Source: Desulfonatronovibrio sp046496945 (lineage in GTDB: Bacteria; Desulfobacterota; Desulfovibrionia; Desulfovibrionales; Desulfonatronovibrionaceae). From it: DNA of 6,632 nucleotides. Positions 1 through 5,422 of the stretch are shown in pieces (the stretch's first letter is position 1; every line of letters starts with the position of its first letter). The stretch lies in the NCBI GenBank assembly GCA_046496945.1, contig JAWOGL010000200.1, positions 1 through 6,632 on the forward strand, given 5' to 3'. Made by a program: the position numbers and the translations under genes. The notes beneath the pieces were generated by a model. The model was not told the origin of the DNA and did no database searches. It saw only the letters and a list, made by a program, of their open reading frames with translations.

Positions 1-1014
1 ATTGAGCTTGATGAGTATGGAGTTGGCGATTCCGGTGGAGATCCCTTCAGCAAGTATGCCGGGGTTGGTCACAAAGATATCATCGCCGACTATCTGCAGG
101 GAGTCGTCAGCCAGGGAGGTGAATTTGGCCCACCCTTCCCAGTCTCCTTCTGCCAGGCCGTCTTCAATGGAAATAAGAGGATAACCGGAAGCCAGGTTCT
201 GATAATATTCAATGAGTTCATCAGCGCTGAGGACAAGTTTTTCGCCCCGGAAATGGTATTTTCCGTCTTTATAAAATTCTGAAGCGGCAGCGTCGATGGC
301 CAGGGCTATTTCAGCGCCCGGCTGGTATCCGGCCTGCTCAATGGCCTTGATTATATAATCGAATGCCTGACTGTGACTCTTGAGATTGGGGGCGAACCCT
401 CCTTCATCTCCCACTGCCGTTGAAAGGCCGTCCTTGGCCAAAATAGATTTCAGGGCGTGAAAAGTTTCCGCTCCCATGCGCAGGGCATCGGAAAAGCTGT
501 TGGCGCCCAGGGGCATGATCATGAATTCCTGGATATCCAGATTGTTGGGGGCGTGGGCTCCGCCGTTTATGATGTTCATCATGGGCGCGGGAAGTACCTT
601 GGCGTTAACCCCACCGAGATATTGATAAAGAGGCAGGCCGGTGTATCTGGAAGCGGCCCTGGCAACAGCCATGGAGACCCCGAGCATGGCATTGGCGCCC
701 AGTTTGGACTTGTTATCCGTTCCATCCAGGTCGATCATGAACTCGTCAATGTCAACCTGACGCAGGGCATCCATGCCGATTACTTCATCGGCTATATCCT
801 CAAGGACATTCTGAACCGCCTTGGTGACTCCCTTGCCTCCGTAGTCTTTTTCTCCGTCGCGCAGTTCCAGGGCTTCTCTGGTGCCGGTGGATGCTCCGGA
901 AGGCACAGAAGCCCGGCCGGTCAGTCCAGACTCCAGGATGACCTCCACTTCAATAGTTGGATTCCCTCTGGAATCAAGTATTTGCCTGGCCATGATATCA
1001 GAAATAATGCTCAT
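1..1014 (-). CDS. eno: Enolase (2-phosphoglycerate dehydratase), 3' end cut by window edge
   Basis: Cytoplasmic glycolytic and gluconeogenic enzyme that interconverts 2-phosphoglycerate and phosphoenolpyruvate using Mg2+. I translated the minus strand from the ATG at 1014: 338 codons run without a stop to base 1. Enolases are about 430 residues, so roughly 90 C-terminal residues lie outside. The N-terminal domain opens MSIISDIMARQILDSRGNP and has the SGASTGTREALELRD loop (residues 39-53). The barrel has NGGAHA (150-155) with the substrate-loop His154, QEFMIMP with Glu163, GDEGGF with the catalytic acid/base partner Glu204, Mg ligands Asp241 (AIDAA), Glu284 (SIEDG) and Asp311 (VGDD), and finally ILIKLN, whose Lys336 is the catalytic base, three codons from the edge. 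The catalytic His of the missing part cannot be seen. GGGAG (minus strand, 1025-1021) lies 6 bases before the ATG and fixes the start. It follows coaX by 15 bases, so they are probably one transcript. Confidence 0.97.
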   Translation of the reverse strand, partial: MSIISDIMARQILDSRGNPTIEVEVILESGLTGRASVPSGASTGTREALELRDGEKDYGGKGVTKAVQNVLEDIADEVIGMDALRQVDIDEFMIDLDGTDNKSKLGANAMLGVSMAVARAASRYTGLPLYQYLGGVNAKVLPAPMMNIINGGAHAPNNLDIQEFMIMPLGANSFSDALRMGAETFHALKSILAKDGLSTAVGDEGGFAPNLKSHSQAFDYIIKAIEQAGYQPGAEIALAIDAAASEFYKDGKYHFRGEKLVLSADELIEYYQNLASGYPLISIEDGLAEGDWEGWAKFTSLADDSLQIVGDDIFVTNPGILAEGISTGIANSILIKLN

Positions 1015-1020
1015 TATGTA

Positions 1021-1025
1021 CTCCC
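1021..1025 (-). promoter_or_regulatory. Ribosome binding site of eno
   Basis: GGGAG on the minus strand, 6 bases before the eno ATG at 1014. It sits entirely in the 15-base gap after the coaX stop (1032-1030), so a ribosome finishing coaX ends almost on top of it. This favours coupled coaX-eno translation. Confidence 0.75.
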
Positions 1026-1029
1026 GTTG

Positions 1030-1833
1030 TTAAAGGGTTGTTTGATGGGGTGTTATCAGCCTGCTTTCGGCACTTAATATATGGAGTCCCTGCAGAAGAA
1101 GGGTCGGTTGAAACTCCTGCATGGAAGGACATAGATTCTTGAGCCTGTCTGCCATACCTCCTGTACCGACAACGATTACCTGGTCCGGCATCTTCTGTTT
1201 TATCCTGGCAACCAGGCCCTCTACCAGGTCAGCGAAGCCGAAAAGAGTGCCCTGGCTGAGACTTTGAGCTGTGCTGCGGCCAATTTCCAGTTCTTTATCC
1301 GCGTAATTAAGGGAAAACTGGGGCAGTTTGGCTGTCTGAGAGCTCAGGGCCTTAATGGATGAGTTAATTCCCGGACAGATCAATCCTCCAAGATAATCAT
1401 TATTTACTATACAGTCAAAGGTGGTGGCTGTTCCAAAATCAATGACAATAATGCCTGTTTGGGAGTAGAGACGTCTGGCCGCGAACGCGGTAACCAGCCG
1501 GTCAGATCCTACTTCCCTGGGACGGTGGTAGCGGTTGTTTACGGGCAGTTCAATGTCTTCCGGCACAAAAAAACAGGGACAGGAACAAAATCTTTTGCAG
1601 GCGGATGTAAGGATTTCATCCAGCAGGGGAACTACCGAAGAGATAAGCCAGGCCTTGATTTCACCGGGATGAATATTTTCCAGCCGGAGATATTCACAGA
1701 TTTTCAGACCCAGAGAGTCAGAAGTTTCTCTGACATCAGCAGGAAGGCTCAGTACCGATTTAAGCCCTTGTTCATGGGCAAGACTTAGTTTTATGTTTGT
1801 GTTGCCGGCGTCCAGCAGAAGTATCCATGACAT
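1030..1833 (-). CDS. coaX: Type III pantothenate kinase (CoaX)
   Basis: Cytoplasmic kinase that phosphorylates pantothenate to 4'-phosphopantothenate, the first committed step of CoA synthesis. It belongs to the ASKHA fold and is unrelated to the CoaA type. With the ATG at 1833 the protein has 267 residues, normal for the family. It shows the N-terminal phosphate loop DAGNTNIK (8-15), the pantothenate site YHRPREVGSDR (102-112) with the expected catalytic Asp111, the second phosphate motif DFGTATTFD (132-140), GGLICPG (149-155), and a late VGTGGM adenosine motif. The reading frame extends 11 codons upstream to 1866. The start at 1833 is preferred because the family begins two to six residues before the DxGNT loop, and AGG lies 8 bases upstream. 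The ATG at 1839 has only a 2-base spacing. Odd point: a Cys79-x3-Cys83-x-Cys85-x-Cys87 cluster. The function call is firm; the exact start is less so. Confidence 0.95.
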   Translation of the reverse strand: MSWILLLDAGNTNIKLSLAHEQGLKSVLSLPADVRETSDSLGLKICEYLRLENIHPGEIKAWLISSVVPLLDEILTSACKRFCSCPCFFVPEDIELPVNNRYHRPREVGSDRLVTAFAARRLYSQTGIIVIDFGTATTFDCIVNNDYLGGLICPGINSSIKALSSQTAKLPQFSLNYADKELEIGRSTAQSLSQGTLFGFADLVEGLVARIKQKMPDQVIVVGTGGMADRLKNLCPSMQEFQPTLLLQGLHILSAESRLITPHQTTL

Positions 1834-1934
1834 GGGCATTACCTGGCAGAAGATGTTATGGTGCAAAGATACAGCATTTAAAATGTGGGAAAAAATTTGC
1901 CATCGAAACTAAAAATATATGGATTAGTCCTTAT

Positions 1935-3086
1935 TTAGTCAAACTTGACCTGGTGATCATCGCCCTGGAGGATTTCCAGCCAGTGGGCAACTCGGATATG
2001 TTCGGGACTGGTGGCGTCAAGCTGAAGAAGACATCCGCTGCAGCCGGTCAAAACCAGAGTACCTGCTGGAAGTTGCGCGCCTGCCCACAGTTTCCCGGCT
2101 ATTAAGCTGCTGAGTCTGGGATTTTGTATGGCGAAAGACCCTCCCATGCCGCAGCATTTTTTATCCAGCATGACAAGATTCTGATTCTGGGAATAAAAGA
2201 TATTTTCGAGAAATTTTCCTGATTCAGCTGTTCCGTGACAAGGTTCGTGCCAGGCAACGGAAGTGTTTTTATCTGGACCTGCAAATTCAAACTGAAAACT
2301 GGTCAGCTGTTTTATCAAGGGTCTGATGCTCCTGGAGAAAGGTTCCCATAGTTCAAGGTCTTCATGGCTGCCAAAAGGGCGGCGGAGTCCGTCCAGGCAG
2401 GTGGCGCAAAATACAAAAATCAAAGGTCTGCCCATTGAATCCCAGAGTTCAATATTTTTCAGGGTTTCACTTTTTTCCTGCTGAAACAGCCCGGCCGAAC
2501 CCAGAGGATAACCGCAACACGCCCATTCCGGGGTTTCCAGGACATCATACCCCAGGACTTTAAGTATATTCCCGGCTTTTTTTTCGAGTTCCGGCCGGAA
2601 GTATCTGCCAACGCATCCCGGGAAGATGACTGCCCGTGTTCCAGCGTTCCTGGTTTTTCCGGAGATTCTAAACATTTCCGGCACAGGAGGCCTGGCTTTC
2701 AGAGAGTTTTTCAACAGGGGATAGGCCCGGGGGATAAGGGTGCCTGCAGCTTTAACTGAAGTCAGGGGACCCAGTCCGGACTTGATTATTCTTGACCATA
2801 TCCAGGATTTCCAGTCCGGATGAACTGATTTAAGGCGGGCAATTTCCCGGGGCAGATTCAGTTGCTGGGGACAGACGTCAACGCATTTCCCGCAGCCCAG
2901 ACAAAGTTCAGCCAGGGCGATGGTTTGTTTGGAAGTAACGCCGAATTCCTGATAATTTCTCAGGAGAAAGCCTTTGCCCCTGGGGCTCAGTTCTTCTCTG
3001 CCGGTGACCTTGAAAATGGGGCAGATCTCCAGACATCGTCCGCAAAGGAGACAATCTCCCGGTACGGGAAGGCTGTTGGTAGTCAT
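1935..3086 (-). CDS. GlcF/LutA-like iron-sulfur protein: two [4Fe-4S] motifs and two CCG domains
   Basis: 383 residues, with no signal peptide or membrane segment, so probably cytoplasmic or bound to a membrane partner. An N-terminal ferredoxin domain has two classic [4Fe-4S] motifs: Cys12, 15, 18, 22 and Cys62, 65, 68, 72. Two cysteine-rich CCG domains (HdrB type) follow. The first is Cys158-x31-Cys190-Cys191-x35-Cys227-x2-Cys230. The second is Cys283 (HEPCHG)-x27-Cys311-Cys312-x36-Cys349-x2-Cys352. This architecture is that of glycolate oxidase subunit GlcF and of the iron-sulfur subunits of lactate or other 2-hydroxyacid dehydrogenases, which take electrons from a flavoprotein partner. No FAD-binding GlcD-like gene is next to it, so substrate and partner cannot be named. 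The ATG at 3086 is the only usable start (an in-frame stop lies upstream, with no ATG, GTG or TTG between), but it lacks a clear ribosome binding site. It could instead be an Hdr-like electron carrier. Confidence 0.88.
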   Translation of the reverse strand: MTTNSLPVPGDCLLCGRCLEICPIFKVTGREELSPRGKGFLLRNYQEFGVTSKQTIALAELCLGCGKCVDVCPQQLNLPREIARLKSVHPDWKSWIWSRIIKSGLGPLTSVKAAGTLIPRAYPLLKNSLKARPPVPEMFRISGKTRNAGTRAVIFPGCVGRYFRPELEKKAGNILKVLGYDVLETPEWACCGYPLGSAGLFQQEKSETLKNIELWDSMGRPLIFVFCATCLDGLRRPFGSHEDLELWEPFSRSIRPLIKQLTSFQFEFAGPDKNTSVAWHEPCHGTAESGKFLENIFYSQNQNLVMLDKKCCGMGGSFAIQNPRLSSLIAGKLWAGAQLPAGTLVLTGCSGCLLQLDATSPEHIRVAHWLEILQGDDHQVKFD

Positions 3087-3090
3087 GTGA

Positions 3091-3120
3091 ATAATATTAT
3101 CCGGGCAGTTTAAGGTTCAA
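3091..3120 (-). promoter_or_regulatory. Candidate sigma-70 promoter for the iron-sulfur gene, close enough for a leaderless mRNA
   Basis: On the minus strand TTGAAC (3120-3115) and TATTAT (3096-3091) are separated by 18 bases, matching 4 of 6 and 5 of 6 consensus positions. Only four bases lie between the -10 box and the ATG at 3086, so transcription would begin at or within the start codon. Short motifs in AT-rich DNA arise often by chance, so this is tentative. Confidence 0.35.
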
Positions 3121-3171
3121 AACAGCTTCACATTCATTTATGGACAATTCTGGTTGATTGTTTTAAATTTT

Positions 3172-3192
3172 GCAACTGTTCTCCACAGTTGC
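3172..3192. repeat. Perfect 8-bp inverted repeat in the divergent control region (possible operator)
   Basis: GCAACTGT and ACAGTTGC are exact reverse complements around the 5-base centre TCTCC. No T-run follows the dyad in either direction: on the plus strand the next bases are GGTTCAG and on the minus strand AAAATTT. A terminator is therefore unlikely and a protein-binding site is the better guess. It lies about 85 bases from the start of the iron-sulfur gene and about 95 bases before the panC leader ORF, so it could serve either arm. Confidence 0.5.
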
Positions 3193-3241
3193 GGTTCAGT
3201 TCAGCCTGGGATTCACTGGCTGATTATAAATATATATTGAA

Positions 3242-3257
3242 TGGCTGCAATTTTGCA
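3242..3257 (+). promoter_or_regulatory. Sigma-54-like -24/-12 promoter element upstream of panC
   Basis: TGGCTGCAATTTTGCA matches the sigma-54 layout TGGC-N7-TTGCA, with the invariant GG (3243-3244) and GC (3255-3256) exactly ten bases apart. The -24 half is imperfect, since the usual ACG after TGGC is TGC here. It overlaps a palindrome, CTGCAA-TT-TTGCAG (3245-3258), which could itself explain the pattern. A start near 3268 would give a short leader that opens just before the GGAGG at 3272. The sequence match is direct; promoter function is inference. Confidence 0.4.
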
Positions 3258-3271
3258 GTCGTAAACCTGCT

Positions 3272-3276
3272 GGAGG
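3272..3276 (+). promoter_or_regulatory. Strong ribosome binding site (GGAGG) serving the panC leader ORF
   Basis: GGAGG lies 10 bases before ATG 3287 and 7 bases before an in-frame TTG at 3284. It is the best Shine-Dalgarno sequence upstream of panC, yet it is 39 bases from the nearest panC start, so it cannot serve panC directly. Confidence 0.5.
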
Positions 3277-3286
3277 CGACGGGTTG

Positions 3287-3316
3287 ATGTCAGGAGAAAA
3301 TAAGCTCAATACTTAG
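3287..3316 (+). CDS. Candidate 9-codon leader ORF overlapping the possible panC GTG start
   Basis: ATG 3287 opens a reading frame for MSGENKLNT that ends at TAG 3314-3316. The last base of the stop is the first base of the GTG at 3316 that can start panC (TAGTG overlap). GGAGG stands 10 bases before the ATG, while neither panC start has a well-placed Shine-Dalgarno. A second AGGAG (3292-3296) lies inside the ORF. The arrangement suggests that panC is translated by re-initiation after this leader. The peptide has no run of one amino acid typical of attenuators. It is too short for compositional proof and may be chance. Confidence 0.35.
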   Translation: MSGENKLNT

Positions 3317-3324
3317 TGAAGGCA

Positions 3325-4170
3325 ATGGATATAATAACCGATTGTAAAAAAATGCAGTCTATTGGTCTTAAAGCCAGGCAGGCCGGGTTAAGCCTTGCTC
3401 TGGTTCCCACTATGGGTTTTTTTCACGAAGGACATTTAAGTTTGATGCGCTGGGCCGCAAATAACGCTGACCAGGTGGTGGTGTCTTTGTTTGTCAATCC
3501 GGTGCAGTTCGGACCGGGAGAAGATCTGGAGCGGTATCCCCGAAATCAGCAGCAGGACTTGAAACTGGCCAGGTCTTTGGGGGTTGATTATTTTTTTATT
3601 CCTGATGCTGGTGATATTTATCCGCCGGGATTTGATACCTGGGTGGATTCTCCCGGATTATCCAGGGAACTCTGCGGTAAGTCAAGACCGGGGCATTTCC
3701 GGGGCGTGGCCACGGTTGTGTGCAAGCTGCTGAATATAGTCATGCCGTCCATGGCGGTGTTTGGCCTTAAAGACCGGCAGCAGTTACTGATTATCCGCAA
3801 AATGGTCAGAGATTTGAATATGCCGGTTATAATCAAGGGCAGGCCCACTTTTCGGGAATCAGACGGTCTGGCATTGAGTTCTCGCAACATCTACCTCACC
3901 CCGGAGCAGCGAAGGCTAGCTCCGTATGTTTATAAAGGCATGCAAATGGTCAGGAAAGAAGTTTTGTCCGGAAAATCCGATTGTGAAGATCTTGAAGCCA
4001 GACTTGTAAAGTATTACCAGGAAAATATACCTGGCTGTGAAATTGACTATGTCCGCATTGTTGAGTCAGAAACCCTGGAAAGACCTGAAAGTCCCGGCCC
4101 CGGAACTTTTCTGGCAGCGGCTTTAAGGCTTGGCCGGACCAGGCTCATTGACAATATTGATCTGGGGTGA
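3325..4170 (+). CDS. panC: Pantothenate synthetase (pantoate--beta-alanine ligase)
   Basis: Cytoplasmic enzyme that joins pantoate and beta-alanine to pantothenate, using ATP through a pantoyl-adenylate. From ATG 3325 it has 281 residues, the usual length. The HIGH-type nucleotide site is VPTMGFFHEGH (27-37). It is followed by SLFVNPVQFG for pantoate and ATP, CGKSRPGHFRGV, FGLKDRQQL (the KD and QQ contacts), RESDGLALSSRN (the KMSKS-equivalent loop) and the family ending GRTRLIDNI. Two starts are possible. ATG 3325 gives the family-like N-terminus MDIITD and a normal distance to PTMG; GTG 3316 adds three residues and overlaps the leader ORF stop. Neither has an ideal ribosome binding site (GAAGG is only 2 bases before the ATG). 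The usual GEKD-x-QQ motif reads GLKDRQQ here, so the Glu is replaced, probably tolerated. It is first in the plus-strand arm with panD downstream; panB is not present. Confidence 0.96.
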   Translation: MDIITDCKKMQSIGLKARQAGLSLALVPTMGFFHEGHLSLMRWAANNADQVVVSLFVNPVQFGPGEDLERYPRNQQQDLKLARSLGVDYFFIPDAGDIYPPGFDTWVDSPGLSRELCGKSRPGHFRGVATVVCKLLNIVMPSMAVFGLKDRQQLLIIRKMVRDLNMPVIIKGRPTFRESDGLALSSRNIYLTPEQRRLAPYVYKGMQMVRKEVLSGKSDCEDLEARLVKYYQENIPGCEIDYVRIVESETLERPESPGPGTFLAAALRLGRTRLIDNIDLG

Positions 4171-4196
4171 ACGCAAGATCTAATTCATTTTGTTTT

Positions 4197-4370
4197 CATC
4201 CGGAAACAGTTCTTTTCCCTTTTGGCGGCGTCAACCCGCGCAATTATTTGTCAACGTATTAAGATACGCCTCCTCATAATTGCTTGATTTTCTTGCCAAA
4301 AGAAAAAACTCCTCGTTTCCTGAAAGAAAACTGTCAGTTTCAGCATCCTGAAAGAAAGACTTTCCGGATG
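4197..4370. repeat. 10-bp inverted repeat bracketing most of the panC-panD gap, with internal direct repeat
   Basis: CATCCGGAAA (4197-4206) and TTTCCGGATG (4361-4370) are exact reverse complements 154 bases apart. Near the right arm TCCTGAAAGAAA occurs twice (4318-4329 and 4346-4357), and between the copies lies a small perfect palindrome AAACTG-T-CAGTTT (4328-4340). Part of this could be chance in AT-rich DNA. No transposase or coding remnant is recognisable, and I saw no target duplication. It may be a structured leader for panD or the trace of a small insertion. Confidence 0.4.
4240..4283. repeat. Nested symmetric dyad in the panC-panD gap
   Basis: The outer arms GCAATTAT (4240-4247) and ATAATTGC (4276-4283) and the inner arms CGTAT (4255-4259) and ATACG (4264-4268) share one centre of symmetry, with 7-base unpaired stretches on each side and a TAAG tip. 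As RNA it would fold as a hairpin with a large symmetric internal loop; as DNA it could be a two-part operator. No T-run follows, so it is not a typical intrinsic terminator. The right internal loop reads CCTCCTC, which resembles the 16S anti-Shine-Dalgarno core. Confidence 0.45.
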
Positions 4371-4404
4371 GAAACTGTTTAACCTTTAACGTTTCGAGAT
4401 TATT

Positions 4405-4764
4405 ATGAAGATACGAAATTTTCTGCAGGCTAAAATCCACCGGGCCACCCTGACCGGAGCAAATCTTGAATACCGGGGAAGTATCGCCATCTGCCCGGAT
4501 TTGCTGGAAGCTTCGGGTATAATGCCCTTTGAACAGGTTGATGTGTATAACATTGATAACGGTGAAAGACTGACCACTTATGCCATTACCGGTGAAAAAG
4601 GTGAGATTACACTAAACGGAGCGGCAGCTCACAAGGGAGAAGCCGGCCACAGGATCATTATTGCTGCTTACGCCGGCCTTGACCGGGATGAAGTATATTC
4701 CCACAAGCCGATTCTGGTGTTTGTGGATGATCAGAATAAGATCAAAGAAGTGAGCAATGGATGA
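4405..4764 (+). CDS. panD: Aspartate 1-decarboxylase proenzyme (PanD)
   Basis: Makes beta-alanine, the partner substrate of PanC, by decarboxylating L-aspartate with a pyruvoyl cofactor generated from its own chain. It has 119 residues, near the usual 120-130. The self-cleavage site is Gly25-Ser26 in LEYRGSIAI, so Ser26 would become the pyruvoyl group at the start of the alpha chain. Lys10 in LQAKIHR, Arg55 and Tyr59 in GERLTTYAI match the active-site Lys, Arg and Tyr of the family. LNGAAAH (70-76) is the conserved NGAAA turn. The short length and Gly-Ser site mark the bacterial pyruvoyl class, not the PLP-dependent one. No PanM/PanZ-type maturation factor is visible, consistent with self-processing in most bacteria. 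The start ATG has only a weak GAGA 5-6 bases upstream. The last 8 bases overlap the DUF502 gene. Confidence 0.97.
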   Translation: MKIRNFLQAKIHRATLTGANLEYRGSIAICPDLLEASGIMPFEQVDVYNIDNGERLTTYAITGEKGEITLNGAAAHKGEAGHRIIIAAYAGLDRDEVYSHKPILVFVDDQNKIKEVSNG

Positions 4765-5422
4765 TAAGAAGGAAAAACTGACCCTTCTGGCCAGGGTCAG
4801 GAAATTTTTAAAGGTCAACCTGATAGCAGGCCTGCTTTTTCTGACCCCCATAGCTGCTACATTTTTCCTTCTTAATCTGACCCTGGGCTGGATTGATCAG
4901 ATACTTCTTATTATTCCGGAGAGGTTCAGGCCGGAAAATTTTCTGCCTTTTCCTGTTCCTGGGCTGGGTCTGATCCTGCTTGTAGTGGTACTTATCTGTT
5001 CCGGGATATTTGTCCGCAATTACCTGGGCAACAAACTGGTGTATCTATGGGAGAAAGTGATTAACTATATCCCCATAGTCAACAAGGTATATACTGCAGT
5101 AAAACAGCTTATCGACACCATTGCCCGGGGTACTCCCAGGGATTTTAAACGGGTTGTTCTTATTGAATATCCCAAGGAAAACATTTATGCCATGGCCTAT
5201 GTGACCGGAGTCGCCATGGGTGAACTTCAGGAAAAGACCAACAGAAAAATGATAAATATCTATGTGCCTACTACTCCCAACCCTACTTCGGGTTTTTATC
5301 TCATGGTCCCTGAGGATGAAACAATCCCCCTGGAAATGAGCGTGGAGGATTCTTTTAAACTGTTAATGTCCGGAGGCATCGTATCTCCGGATAGAAAACC
5401 AAAAAATGGAGGAAATAAATGA
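4757..5422 (+). CDS. DUF502 family inner-membrane protein
   Basis: 221-residue protein of the DUF502 family (the family that also contains plant COV/LCV proteins); biochemical role unknown. A basic, soluble N-terminus (1-19) precedes a hydrophobic segment at about 20-43 (GLLFLTPIAATFFLL) and a second at about 67-86 (PGLGLILLVVVLICSGIFV). The following RNYLG, IPIVNKVYTAVKQ (105-117) and VPTTPNPTSGF (170-180) are the conserved family blocks. The C-terminal 130 residues look soluble and should share a side with the N-terminus, cytoplasmic by the positive-inside rule. The gene starts 8 bases before the panD stop, and its own stop overlaps the metK ATG by 4 bases (ATGA), so it is translationally locked between the two. 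This implies co-expression, not necessarily a shared pathway. Family assignment is firm; function is open. Confidence 0.9.
   Translation: MDDKKEKLTLLARVRKFLKVNLIAGLLFLTPIAATFFLLNLTLGWIDQILLIIPERFRPENFLPFPVPGLGLILLVVVLICSGIFVRNYLGNKLVYLWEKVINYIPIVNKVYTAVKQLIDTIARGTPRDFKRVVLIEYPKENIYAMAYVTGVAMGELQEKTNRKMINIYVPTTPNPTSGFYLMVPEDETIPLEMSVEDSFKLLMSGGIVSPDRKPKNGGNK
5408..5412 (+). promoter_or_regulatory. Ribosome binding site of metK inside the DUF502 gene
   Basis: GGAGG sits 6 bases before the metK ATG at 5419, within the last codons of the DUF502 gene (it encodes part of the Gly-Gly near the C-terminus). It is the strongest Shine-Dalgarno for any gene in this unit, fitting a high need for MetK. 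No SAM riboswitch precedes metK. Confidence 0.8.

Noticed and set aside
457..1077. 206-codon plus-strand frame
   Set aside because: Antisense to eno, whose minus-strand frame is intact with all visible catalytic residues; the plus product has no recognisable motif.
1834..1934. Promoter for coaX in the gap after the iron-sulfur gene, including a TGGC-N7-TTCC near-match to sigma-54
   Set aside because: The near-match lacks the essential GC of the -12 half, and sigma-70 candidates match poorly.
1938..1949. Palindrome GTCAAACTTGAC at the end of the iron-sulfur gene as a terminator
   Set aside because: Stem of only 5 bp with a 2-base loop and no following T-run; it is inside the coding sequence.
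3618..3890. 90-codon minus-strand frame
   Set aside because: Lies wholly within panC, which is complete and conserved; no motif.
4159..4196. Terminator after panC (GATCT...AGATC followed by T-rich DNA)
   Set aside because: Stem of 5 bp with a 12-base loop and the T-rich part is interrupted; too weak to call.
4231..4440. 69-codon minus-strand frame in the panC-panD gap, GTG start with AGGG 7 bases upstream
   Set aside because: It begins inside panD on the opposite strand, has no internal Met and no recognisable family, and covers repeats that better explain the region. Conservation in relatives would reopen it.
5300..5418. SAM riboswitch upstream of metK
   Set aside because: The bases are coding sequence of the DUF502 gene, and metK overlaps it by 4 bases, leaving no leader for an aptamer.
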